DNA from: JALYOC01 sp036675345
GTDB lineage: Bacteria > Myxococcota > Myxococcia > Myxococcales > Myxococcaceae
DNA: 64,000 nucleotides
Assembly (NCBI GenBank): GCA_036675345.1
Contig: JAKFFE010000048.1
Span: forward strand, 70,457-134,456
Direction of reading: 5' to 3'
The notes beneath the pieces are model-generated. The model saw nothing but the letters and a program-made list of their open reading frames with translations. It searched no databases and was not told where the DNA came from. Shown piece by piece: positions 34,518 through 42,744 of the stretch. Position 1 is the stretch's first letter. Each line of letters begins with the position of its first letter. Made by a program: the position numbers and the translations under genes.

Positions 34518-34835
34518 CTGGTACCCACCTTCGGGACCTGCGTGCGCACCCTCCGGCTGGCGCAGTCGCTGACGCAGGAGCAGCTCGCGGAGTACAGCGG
34601 GCTGTCGGTGGAGGCGATTCGACGGATCGAGCGCGACGGGTTGTCGCCCTCACTCAGGACCATCGAGAAGATCGCTCGGGGTTTCCGCCTCTCCCTGGGG
34701 ACCCTGTTTACCTTCTACGTCCAGGGCCAACGGGACCTGGCGCGGGAGCTGATCGACCTGCTGACGACGCGGACGCCGGAAGAGGTGCAGCGCGCACAAG
34801 AAGTGCTGTTGGCGATGTTCGCCCGAGAGCCATAG
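34518..34835 (+). CDS. small XRE-family transcriptional regulator
   Basis: About 105 residues if a CTG start at 34518 is used; it has AAGGAG six bases upstream. A GTG at 34542 gives 97 residues but has no nearby ribosome site. The helix-turn-helix is typical of Cro/CI: RTLRLAQSLTQEQLAEYSGLSVEAIRRIERDGLSPSL, spread over about 55 residues, then a short helical tail (DLARELIDLLTTRTPEE). It probably represses its own or a neighbouring gene. No toxin partner is adjacent. It is followed by a strong hairpin. Confidence 0.8.
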   Translation: MVPTFGTCVRTLRLAQSLTQEQLAEYSGLSVEAIRRIERDGLSPSLRTIEKIARGFRLSLGTLFTFYVQGQRDLARELIDLLTTRTPEEVQRAQEVLLAMFAREP

Positions 34836-34847
34836 CGACTGATCAGG

Positions 34848-34877
34848 GGCGCCCGGGTTCGAAGTAGCCCGGGCGCC
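34848..34877. terminator. perfect 10-bp stem hairpin downstream of the XRE gene
   Basis: GGCGCCCGGG (34848-34857) and CCCGGGCGCC (34868-34877) form a perfect 10-base stem with a 10-base loop, 12 bases after the XRE stop. No T-run follows, so termination would be structure-driven. Confidence 0.6.
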
Positions 34878-34952
34878 TCGTCGGTACTGGCCCTATGAAG
34901 TTCGAAGGAACTGGCTCTGGGCAGGAGTGCGCGAACGCGCGAGACCCCGTCC

Positions 34953-35525
34953 ATGGACGCCTTCCCAGCCATCCGAACCGTGTTGTTGTTGTGTGCCCTG
35001 GTGCTGCCGCTCTCGGCGCCGGCCCAGGAGACGGCAGGGTCCGCCCGGGACGGACAGGCGGACTTCGACTTCGAGCTGGGCACCTGGAAGACCCACGTCC
35101 GCCGACGTCTGCGTCCGCTGACCGGTTCCAACAGCTGGACCGAGCTGAACGGGACCACCGTGGTGCGCAAGGTCTGGAACGGCCGCGCCAACCTGGTGGA
35201 GCTGGTGGCAGACGGGCCGCTGGGCCACTTCGAAGGGCTGAGCCTGCGGCTGTACAACCCGCAGACCCGGCAATGGAGCCTGAACTTCGCCAGCAGCGGT
35301 GACGGCACCCTGGCGGTCCCCACCGTGGGGGAGTTCAAGAACGGCCGCGGTGAGTTCTACGCGCAGGAGCGGCTCAACGGTCGCGCGATCCTGGTCCGGT
35401 TCGTGATCACCCCAATCGACAAGACCACCTGCCGCTTCGAGCAGGCCTTCTCCGACGACGGCGGCAAAACCTGGGAGGTCAACTGGATCGCCACCGACAC
35501 CCGGGTGGACCTCATCCGGAAGTAG
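34953..35525 (+). CDS. exported DUF1579-like protein
   Basis: A 190-residue protein with a signal peptide (about residues 1-25, ending SAPAQE). The mature part begins with FDFELGTWKTHVRRRL and continues with TELNGTTVVRKVWNGRANL. This matches proteins annotated as DUF1579 or similar single-domain beta-barrels (F-D-x-x-x-G-x-W at the start, then a repeated strand pattern). There is no catalytic signature. The role is unknown; the fold may bind a lipid-like ligand. The start is ATG 34953. Confidence 0.75.
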   Translation: MDAFPAIRTVLLLCALVLPLSAPAQETAGSARDGQADFDFELGTWKTHVRRRLRPLTGSNSWTELNGTTVVRKVWNGRANLVELVADGPLGHFEGLSLRLYNPQTRQWSLNFASSGDGTLAVPTVGEFKNGRGEFYAQERLNGRAILVRFVITPIDKTTCRFEQAFSDDGGKTWEVNWIATDTRVDLIRK

Positions 35526-35568
35526 GTCGGCCGACCCCTGTCCGGGCTCCGTGCTCCGGGCTCCGTGC
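35525..35568. repeat. palindrome and 14-bp tandem duplication after the DUF1579-like gene
   Basis: The perfect 12-base palindrome GGTCGGCCGACC (35525-35536) is followed by two exact copies of TCCGGGCTCCGTGC (35541-35554 and 35555-35568). They lie in the gap before the converging SDR gene. The short tandem repeat could vary in number. Confidence 0.7.
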
Positions 35569-35615
35569 TCCACTGCCTCATCCAAGCCAGAGGTCGGGAT
35601 GCTCGGCGCCGACGC

Positions 35616-36383
35616 TCACCCCGGCGGCAGCTCGCCCCGGGTCTTCTTGTTCATCACCCGCATCGCGAATCCGGGGGCGAAGCGGGAGACGTAGAACAGC
35701 GCGCTGGCGTCTCCGGGGCGGATCTCCGGGACGTCCTTGGCCAGCCCCAGCAGCACCAGTTGGGCGAACTGCTCTGGGGTGGTGAAGGTCTCCGGCTTGT
35801 CGTAGCGGGCCGAGGACATCGGGGTGTGGACCAGCCCGGGGGCCACTTCGAAGATCTTCACCGGCGAACCCTGGAGCTGGAAGCGCAGCGACTGGGTGAA
35901 GGAGTGCAGCGCCGCCTTGGTGGCCGAGTACACCGGCGCCTTGGCCAGCGGCGCGTAGGCCACCCCGCTGCTGACGTTCACGATCGCCGCGGCGGTGGCC
36001 TTGAGCAGCCGGGGCAGCAGCAGGTGGGTGAGCAGGATCGGCGCGGTGAGGTTGGTGGTGATCTCCCGCTCCACCTTGGAGGCGGGGTGGGCGCCGTCCA
36101 GGAAGCTCCAGTCGTGCATCACCCCCGCGTTGTTGATCAGCACGTTGAAACCCGGGTGCTCCGCGGTCAGCCAGTCCGCCAGCGCCTGGCGATCCTCCTC
36201 CACGGTCACATCACAGCGTCGAGCCACCAGCCCCGGATGGGCCCGGGCCGCGTCCTCCAGCTTCGCCGCGTCCCTTCCAGTGATGATCACCTGGTTGCCC
36301 CGCCGGAGCAGCTCCGCCGCCAGCGCCAGACCGATTCCCGAACCACCCCCGGTGAGCACCACCGTGTTGCCGCTGAGCTTCAA
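35616..36383 (-). CDS. short-chain dehydrogenase/reductase
   Basis: A 255-residue classical SDR. The cofactor motif is TGGGSGIG near residue 11, NNAG near residue 105, and the catalytic motif is YSATK with the upstream Ser of VSSGV. The sequence INNAGVMHDW and the family C-terminus resemble DltE-like/YdfG-type reductases, which favour NADP(H). The start is TTG at 36383, with GGGAG seven bases upstream. It is read toward the DUF1579-like gene and is downstream of the G6PDH-like gene on the same strand (78-base gap). Substrate unknown. Confidence 0.88.
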   Translation of the reverse strand: MKLSGNTVVLTGGGSGIGLALAAELLRRGNQVIITGRDAAKLEDAARAHPGLVARRCDVTVEEDRQALADWLTAEHPGFNVLINNAGVMHDWSFLDGAHPASKVEREITTNLTAPILLTHLLLPRLLKATAAAIVNVSSGVAYAPLAKAPVYSATKAALHSFTQSLRFQLQGSPVKIFEVAPGLVHTPMSSARYDKPETFTTPEQFAQLVLLGLAKDVPEIRPGDASALFYVSRFAPGFAMRVMNKKTRGELPPG

Positions 36384-36461
36384 TTGATTCTCCCTTCGAA
36401 CGCCGCCGACTTTGGACGGAAAGGGAAAGGTGCGCCACTGGGCACGCGCGAGCGCTGGGCG

Positions 36462-37880
36462 TCACCCGGGCGGCGCCGGTGCTTCGTCCGCCCGGGTCGG
36501 GTCGGCTCCGGGCCCCGCGGACCCTGCGGGGTATTCCTCCAGCGGGACCACGCCCTGCCTCCAGCCCTCGACCACTGGCATCAGCACCCGCCACGCCTCT
36601 TCGGCCTCGTCCCCGCGCACTGACAGGGCGCTTCCCCCCGAGAGGATGTCCACCAGGACGGCGCAGTAGGCCGGCACCTCGCCCGGCGGGGGCGGCATCC
36701 GCATGCGCAATCCGGAGCCGGAGCCGGCTCCCCCTCCGGCGAGCTGGAGCACCACGTCCCGGGGACCGTCGATGCCGATGTGCAGGACGTTGGGGGAAGC
36801 TTCCGCGTCCCCGCCCTCCAGTGGACGAAAGCGAAGGACGATCTCCTTTCTCCTCTCGGGCAGCGCCTTGCCCGCGCGCAGCAGAAAGCGCGTCCCGGCC
36901 CAACGGGGGTTGTCGATCTCCAGTGTGACTTCCGCGTAGGTCTCGGTGTTCCGGCTCGGGTTCACGCCCTCCTCGTGCGCGTAGGCGGGGACGGACCGCC
37001 CAGCTCCTTCGGCGCCTTGAAGCGTCCCTGCCGTGTAGCGGGCGCGTCGGGTGCGAGCGCCCAGTTCCACGGCAGTGAGCGGGCGCACGGAGCGCAGCAG
37101 CTCCACCTTCCGGTCCCGCATCGCGCGTTCGCTGGGATTCTCCGGGGGTTCCATCGCCACCAACGTCAGCAGCTGGAACATGTGGTTCTGCATCACGTCC
37201 TTCAGCGCCCCCGCGTGGTCGAAGTAGCCCGCGCGGCCCTCCAGCCCCAGCGTCTCCTCCCACAGGATCTCCACCTGCGCGAGGTGCGCGGCGTTCCAGA
37301 CAGGCTGGAACACCCGGTTGGCGAACCGCAGGGCGATCAGGTTCTGCACGCTGGCCATCCCCAGCACGTGGTCCACGCGGAACACCGCCGCTTCGCCTGC
37401 CTCTCCGGAGACGCGCGCCAGGAGCTGATTGAGGGCGATGGCGCTCTGCAGGTCGACGCCGAACGGTTTCTCCACCACCAGTCGACTGCCGAGCGGAAGT
37501 CGCAGCCCGCCCAGCGCCGAGACCGCAACAGGAAAGAGCTCCGCCGGAAGCGCGAGGTACACCGCGACCGGACCGCCGCGCTCGGGGAGATCCGCCAGTT
37601 CGCGCTGGACCTCCACCAAATCCCGGACGTCGATCGTCCGGAAGCTGAGTGAGCGCGCGACCTGCTCATGCGCAGCCGCGGGGGTCTGCGCGGCGTGGGT
37701 CTGGAGGCGCTCCAGCACGTGGCGGCGGAACGTCTCCAGGTCCCAGCGTTCAGGCGCCACCCCGAGGATACGAAAGCCCGCTGGCAGTCGCTTCTGCGCG
37801 AAGAGCTCGGCGATGGCCGGGAACAGGTACCGGCCGGCGAGATCTCCGGTCGCTCCGAACAGGATCAAATCGGAGATCAT
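36462..37880 (-). CDS. glucose-6-phosphate dehydrogenase-like enzyme with altered substrate pocket
   Basis: A 472-residue protein with the G6PDH fold. The cofactor motif is GATGDLA at 9-15, EKPFG is at 137-141, and the catalytic base His233 (QNH) is conserved. The phosphate-binding signature RIDHYLGKE reads RVDHVLGMA at 168-176. His171 is kept, but the Tyr and Lys that bind the sugar phosphate are Val172 and Met175. It may therefore use a different or unphosphorylated sugar. The start is ATG 37880. The divergent neighbours are a sugar transporter, an ArAE-like gene and a lactonase, which fit a sugar-oxidation route. Classical zwf is not the safest name. Confidence 0.85.
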   Translation of the reverse strand: MISDLILFGATGDLAGRYLFPAIAELFAQKRLPAGFRILGVAPERWDLETFRRHVLERLQTHAAQTPAAAHEQVARSLSFRTIDVRDLVEVQRELADLPERGGPVAVYLALPAELFPVAVSALGGLRLPLGSRLVVEKPFGVDLQSAIALNQLLARVSGEAGEAAVFRVDHVLGMASVQNLIALRFANRVFQPVWNAAHLAQVEILWEETLGLEGRAGYFDHAGALKDVMQNHMFQLLTLVAMEPPENPSERAMRDRKVELLRSVRPLTAVELGARTRRARYTAGTLQGAEGAGRSVPAYAHEEGVNPSRNTETYAEVTLEIDNPRWAGTRFLLRAGKALPERRKEIVLRFRPLEGGDAEASPNVLHIGIDGPRDVVLQLAGGGAGSGSGLRMRMPPPPGEVPAYCAVLVDILSGGSALSVRGDEAEEAWRVLMPVVEGWRQGVVPLEEYPAGSAGPGADPTRADEAPAPPG

Positions 37881-38058
37881 GGGTGCCCTCAGGGGTGGGT
37901 GTCTTTGACGTGCACCTCACCAGGATGGCGATGACGCGAACCCGCCGCCACCCTGGGCGCGCTTACGTGGGGCGGTCCCCATGAGCATCTAGAGAGGGGA
38001 CCACCGCGCTCGAGGCGCATCCACGCTGAGCAGGCGGCCAGGCAGGCCTGGAGGGACG

Positions 38059-39358
38059 ATGGCGGCTCCACCGAGCAGCACCCGGTACCCGACCTTGATT
38101 GCTGCCGGTGCGGCCATCGCCGGGTTCCTGTTCGGCTTTGATACGTCCACGCTGAATGCGGCCATCACCGGCGTCCGCTCCACGATGGAGCTGACCAGCG
38201 GGGTGATGGGCTTTGTCGCCGCGATCTCACTGATCGGTTGCGCCATCGGCGCCTGGTTTGCGGGTCCGGTCTCGATCCGGATCGGACGTACCCGGGTGAT
38301 GATGCTGGCGGGCAGCCTGGTGGCCCTCGGCGCCCTCGGTGGTGCCGCCGTTCATCGCCGAGATCTCCCCCACCCGGATCCGGGGCCGCCTCGGCTCCCT
38401 GTGGCAGTTCGCGATCGTGATCGGCCAGCTGCTGGGGCTGCTCGCCGGGTACGGCATCACCCACTGGGCCGGGTCGGAGGCGGCCCCTCTGCTCGGAGTG
38501 GGCGCGGCGTGGCGGTGGATGTTTGGCGTCGTGGCCGCGCTGGGGGTGGCCTATGTGCTGGTCGCGCGGGGATTGCCCCGTTCGCCGCACGAGCTGATCC
38601 GCCAGGGCGCCGAGGACGAGGCGCGCGTGCTGATCCGCCGCCTGGAGGACGCCCCCGCCGAGGGGCGGGTGGAGGCCATTCGTCAGGCGCAGCACCAGAA
38701 CCGGAACGGGAAGGGGTTGGGCGACCTTCGCGGCAGCAGCCTCGGCCTCCAACGGATCGTCTGGATTGGGCTCCTGCTGGGTGCCTTCCAGCAATTGGTC
38801 GGCATCAACGTGGTCAAGACCTACTCGAACACGCTCTGGCTTGCGGTCGGGTTCTCCACCAACGCCGCCTTCACCATCAGCATCACCACCGTGATGGTGA
38901 GCATCGCCTCCACCGTGGTGGCCATCTTGTTGATTGACCGGGTCGGCCGGAAGACCCTCCTCCTCGCCGGCGCGGCGTTCATGGTCCTCTCGTTGGCGAC
39001 CCTCGCCGTCGCGCTCTCCACCGCGTCCGGGAGCGGCGGCGACCTCAGCCTGGGCCGCGAGGCGGGCATCGCCGCGCTGGTGGCGATCAACGTGTTCGCG
39101 GTGGCCTTCGGGGTGACCTGGGGCCCGGTGATGTGGGTGATGCTGGGCGAGCTCTTTGACGGCAACCTCCGCAGCTCCGCGGTGGCGGTGTGCACCGCGG
39201 TGAACTGGATGACCAACTGGCTGGTGACCAGGACCTTTCCCCTGCTCGCCGACGCTGGGCTGGGCCTCGCCTATGGGCTGTATGCGGTGTTCGCGTTGGT
39301 GGCCGGGGTGTTCGTGTGGCGGGTCCTGCCGGAGACCCGGGGCCGGTCGCTTGGGTGA
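38059..39358 (+). pseudogene. sugar-porter (MFS) transporter, frameshifted with internal deletion
   Basis: The first frame (38059 to about 38340) encodes helices 1-3 of a sugar-porter MFS protein (LFGFDTSTLNAAITGVRSTMEL, RIGRTRVMMLAG). The second frame (about 38345-39358) resumes with SVVPPFIAEISPTRIRGRLGSL and continues through helices 5-12, including QQLVGIN, DRVGRK and the C-terminal PETRGRSLG. About 25-35 codons spanning the end of helix 3 and helix 4 are missing, and the frame changes. The junction lies in a CCCTCGG repeat (38332-38340 region), suggesting slippage or deletion between short repeats. Both halves are otherwise intact, so the damage looks recent. The stop overlaps the next start (GTGA). 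Confidence 0.8.
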
Positions 39359-40437
39359 CGCCAGTGGGCCAAGCCGAGAGCCAGGCGAGGCGCGCCATCC
39401 TCCGGGTCCAGGGAGGCTTCGGGCTCATCCTCCAGGGAACCGCCGCCGCGACCCTGGCCTGGTTCATCGCCCGGCAGCTGGTGGGAAACCACGAACCCTT
39501 CTTCGCGCCGATCGCCGCGGTGGTTGCGCTCAACGCGTCGGTGGGGCGACGGGGGATAAACACCCTTCGACTGCTGACGGGAGTGTTCATCGGGATCGGC
39601 GTCGGAGAGCTCTCCCTTCAGCTCCTCGGCCGCAACCCCTGGACCCTGCCTCTGGCGGTGCTGGTCGCGCTGACCCTGGCGCGCGCCGTGGGGGCGGTCC
39701 CGATCGTCATCGGCCAGGCCGCGGCGAGCGCGATCCTCACCGTGGCGGTCTCCAGGGGCCAACCCGGCGTGGATCGGCTCTTCGACGCGCTGATCGGCTC
39801 CGGGGTCGCCCTGGTCTTCACCCAGGTGGTGTTCTCGCCCGAGCCCCTTCGTCTGCTCCGCCGCGCCGAGGCGGCGGCCTTGAACGAGATGTCCGCTGGC
39901 CTCACCCTCACCGCCCAGTCGTTGGAACAGCACGACCAGGAGCTCGTCGAACGGGCCTTGAGCAGGCTCCGGACGCTGCGCGACCGGCTGGCCGAACTCC
40001 ACCAGACGCGAGACGCCAGCACCGCGTCGGCGCGCCACTCGCTGATCTGGAGGTGGCGGCGCCTGCCCACGGTGGTGGTGGAACGTGAGAGCGCCGGGCA
40101 TCTGGATCTGCTGGGCGGCGCCTGCGTGATGGTGATTCGGTTCGCCATGGCCACCGAGCCGGGAGAGCGAAGCCTCCTCGCCCCGCGGGTGGGGGAGCTC
40201 GCCGCTGCCCTGGAAGCCCTGGCGCAAGGTCCGGGCGACTGGAAGCGGCGACAGCTGGCGGCGGCCAACGCGAACGCAATTGCCCAGCGACTGGAGCACC
40301 TCGACCTGCCCCAGGGCACCGCACTCTCCGGCGCGGTGGTGGCGATGCGGATGGTGGCCGCCGACCTGACGCGCTTCGCACGGGTGGAGGCGCAGGCCGA
40401 GGACCCCACGGTGACCCACCCCGGGAGGGATCAATGA
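39355..40437 (+). CDS. ArAE/FUSC-like membrane protein
   Basis: A 360-residue protein from GTG 39355, overlapping the transporter stop by four bases. The N-terminal 150 residues hold five or six hydrophobic segments with the pattern FFAPIAAVVALNASVGRRGINTLRLLTGVFIGIGVG. This is the signature of FUSC/aromatic-acid-exporter proteins (Gly-Arg-Arg after the second helix, G-x-x-x-G). The C-terminal 200 residues are soluble and helical with Arg-rich stretches. The family exports aromatic acids or functions in envelope stress; this gene is translationally linked to the sugar genes. Substrate unknown. Confidence 0.8.
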   Translation: MTPVGQAESQARRAILRVQGGFGLILQGTAAATLAWFIARQLVGNHEPFFAPIAAVVALNASVGRRGINTLRLLTGVFIGIGVGELSLQLLGRNPWTLPLAVLVALTLARAVGAVPIVIGQAAASAILTVAVSRGQPGVDRLFDALIGSGVALVFTQVVFSPEPLRLLRRAEAAALNEMSAGLTLTAQSLEQHDQELVERALSRLRTLRDRLAELHQTRDASTASARHSLIWRWRRLPTVVVERESAGHLDLLGGACVMVIRFAMATEPGERSLLAPRVGELAAALEALAQGPGDWKRRQLAAANANAIAQRLEHLDLPQGTALSGAVVAMRMVAADLTRFARVEAQAEDPTVTHPGRDQ

Positions 40438-41456
40438 GCCCCAGAACGTTCGTCTACGTGGCCAACTCCAGGAGCCTGACGATCAGCGTCCTCCAGCTGC
40501 GGGAGGACGGAGAGCTGACGCCGGTGGCGGAGGTCCCGGTGCCAAGTTCACCGCCCCCTCCCGAGTCCCTGCCGCTGGCGATCAGCCGGGACCAGCGTTT
40601 CCTCTACGCGGCGCTGCGCACCGAGCCGTACTCCGCGGTGACCTTCGCGATCGACCCCACCGGCGGCGGACTCACCTACGTCGGGAGCGGCCCCCTCGCG
40701 GACTCGCTGCCGTACATCACGGTGGACCAGACGGGCCGCTTCCTCCTCGGCGCCTCCTACGGCGGACACCGGGTCACCGTGAATCCGATCTCTCCCGGCG
40801 GAGTGGTGGAGCCCGTCCTCCAGTCGCTGGCCACCGCGCCCAAGGCGCACTGCATCGTGGTCGATGGCTCCAACCGGCGGGCGCTGTTCACCAGCCTGGG
40901 CGGGGACCTCCTCTACCAGGCGCAGTTCGACGCGCGGACCGGGACGCTCTCGCTGCTGGATCCCCCGGCAGTCGGCGTCCGGCCAGGCGCCGGGCCCCGC
41001 CATCTGGTCTTCTCGCCGGACGGTCGCTTCGTCTACCTCCTCAACGAGCTGGACGGTTCGTTGTACGTGTTCCCCTTCGAGGGAACTCTGAAGGCGCAGG
41101 TGCAGATCGTCAGCGTGCTCCCGGAGGGGTTCACCGGGAAGCCCTGGGCGGCCGACCTCCACCTCTCCCCCGATGGTGGCGCCCTCTACGCCTCCGAGCG
41201 GACCTCCAGCACCCTGGCCGCGTTCCGGGTGGAGACGCCCACCGGACGGCTCCGCTCGCTGGGCTCCTTCGCCACCGCCAGGCATCCGCGCGAGTTCGCG
41301 ATCGCCCCCAGCGGGAGGTGGCTGCTGGCGTTGGGCGAGGCCTCGGACCAGCTGTGGCTCCACCCGATCGACCCCGACACCGGTACACCCGGAGAGGGAA
41401 GGGTGCTCCCGGTGGGAGGAATGCCGAACTGGATCGAGGTGCTGGAGCTTCCCTGA
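40434..41456 (+). CDS. lactonase family protein (beta-propeller, YbhE-like)
   Basis: A 340-residue seven-bladed beta-propeller. Recurring blade motifs are LAISRDQRFLYAALR, ITVDQTGRFLLGASYGG and the family signature GAGPRHLVFSPDGRFVYLLNEL, with LHLSPDGGALYASER later. Family members hydrolyse 6-phosphogluconolactone or related sugar lactones. The ATG overlaps the preceding gene's stop (ATGA), so it is translationally coupled. With the G6PDH-like gene across the divergent promoter region, it could hydrolyse the lactone formed there. The exact lactone is inferred. Confidence 0.88.
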   Translation: MSPRTFVYVANSRSLTISVLQLREDGELTPVAEVPVPSSPPPPESLPLAISRDQRFLYAALRTEPYSAVTFAIDPTGGGLTYVGSGPLADSLPYITVDQTGRFLLGASYGGHRVTVNPISPGGVVEPVLQSLATAPKAHCIVVDGSNRRALFTSLGGDLLYQAQFDARTGTLSLLDPPAVGVRPGAGPRHLVFSPDGRFVYLLNELDGSLYVFPFEGTLKAQVQIVSVLPEGFTGKPWAADLHLSPDGGALYASERTSSTLAAFRVETPTGRLRSLGSFATARHPREFAIAPSGRWLLALGEASDQLWLHPIDPDTGTPGEGRVLPVGGMPNWIEVLELP

Positions 41457-41475
41457 GCCGCTGCTGGTCGTCTGA

Positions 41476-42633
41476 CTACAGCTCGCCGGCGATCCCCACC
41501 AGCGCGCCGCCGCCCTGGGTGGGGGTCAGCAGCAGCGTGGTCGCCCTGGGCTTGGCCTTCGCGTCGACCGGCTGGAACTTCTGGTAGCGACCCGGCGGAT
41601 CACCCACCAGCCAGAACACGGCGCTGGCGGCCGCCGCCACCGCGGCGCCTCCGAGCGCGATGTAGGAGACGGTGGTGTCCCGCTGGATCTGCTCGCGCAG
41701 CTGGTTGGCCAGGTAGCGGTGATCCACCTCGCCCTCCACCTCCACCCCCTGCAGCAGCAGGGCCCGGTGGAAGGCGAAGGTGCCCGCCTGGTCCGCCGAG
41801 CCGTAGCGGGACACCGCCTGCCACTGGAAGAACGCCCCGGTGACCACCCCGCCCAGGCCCAGCGCCGCGGTGCTCCACGCGCCCAGGCGCATCTGGAAGG
41901 CGTGGGCCTCATACTGGGCGATGTAGTCCGGGCTGGGGACCAGCAGCACCGACTCCTGCGACAGCTGGTTGGGGGCGACCCGGACCTCCTTCTGGAAGCT
42001 GACGAAGCCCTCCTTCTCCACCTGCACGAAGTGCGGTCCCGCCGGGAGCGTCAGCCGACCAGAGAGCGGGGTGGTGCCCACCGGGCTGTCGTCCACCTTC
42101 ACCACCGCGCCGGCCTCGGCCACCTCCAGCAACAGGCTGCCGCTGCGCGCCGCCAGCACCTTGGAGACCAGCTTGATCACCGACTTGTGCACCTTGCCGG
42201 TCAGCTCCGCCTCGGAGAGACCGGTCTGCACGTCGGATCCCTCGCGCCGTCCCTCCTTGGTATTGAGCAGGGTCAACTCCAGGGTGAAGGTGGTGGGCAT
42301 CGACTTGTCGCCCGGGAGTTTGCTCACCTTGCCGCTGACCACGTACTGGTAGTCCACCTTGAGCAGCTGGGTCAGGTCCGCGCACTCCTCGGCCGCGCAG
42401 CCCGCCAGTTGCCGCTGCCGCTCCAGCGCCACCAGGCTGCGCAGGGCCTCGCTGGTGGAGACCTGGAACAGCCCCAGCCGGGAGAGCTCGTTGGCGACCA
42501 CCCCGGAGAGGGTCTGGGCCAGGGAGTCCCCGGCGCCGTTGGCGGCGAAGTCGGTGACCGCCAGCCGCGGGGTCTCCTGACCGGTCGCCACCGCGGAGCC
42601 CAACACCACCACCGCCAGCAGCCAGGATCGCAT
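41476..42633 (-). CDS. exported PEGA-domain protein with TolB/CsgG-like N-terminus
   Basis: A 385-residue protein from ATG 42633 with a signal peptide (residues 1-20). Residues about 22-140 resemble the N-domain of TolB/CsgG-like proteins (LAVTDFAANGAGDSLAQTL, ANELSRLGLFQV). Residues 164-220 are a PEGA domain (VVKVDDSPVGTTPLSGRL, PAGPHFVQVEKEGF). Two C-terminal hydrophobic segments lie at about 245-265 and 320-340. PEGA domains are extracytoplasmic binding modules seen in myxobacterial kinases and envelope proteins. It converges on the lactonase gene and is divergent from the giant lipoprotein. Function unknown. Confidence 0.82.
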   Translation of the reverse strand: MRSWLLAVVVLGSAVATGQETPRLAVTDFAANGAGDSLAQTLSGVVANELSRLGLFQVSTSEALRSLVALERQRQLAGCAAEECADLTQLLKVDYQYVVSGKVSKLPGDKSMPTTFTLELTLLNTKEGRREGSDVQTGLSEAELTGKVHKSVIKLVSKVLAARSGSLLLEVAEAGAVVKVDDSPVGTTPLSGRLTLPAGPHFVQVEKEGFVSFQKEVRVAPNQLSQESVLLVPSPDYIAQYEAHAFQMRLGAWSTAALGLGGVVTGAFFQWQAVSRYGSADQAGTFAFHRALLLQGVEVEGEVDHRYLANQLREQIQRDTTVSYIALGGAAVAAAASAVFWLVGDPPGRYQKFQPVDAKAKPRATTLLLTPTQGGGALVGIAGEL

Positions 42634-42744
42634 CGTTCCAAAGTACGGGGCCGGCGCTGTCGACGTCAATCCGTCAACATTGCTACGGTGGACCCTTGAG
42701 TCCGGTTCGTGAGTTCCCGCGCGAACCCTCCTCGGGGGAATTCC

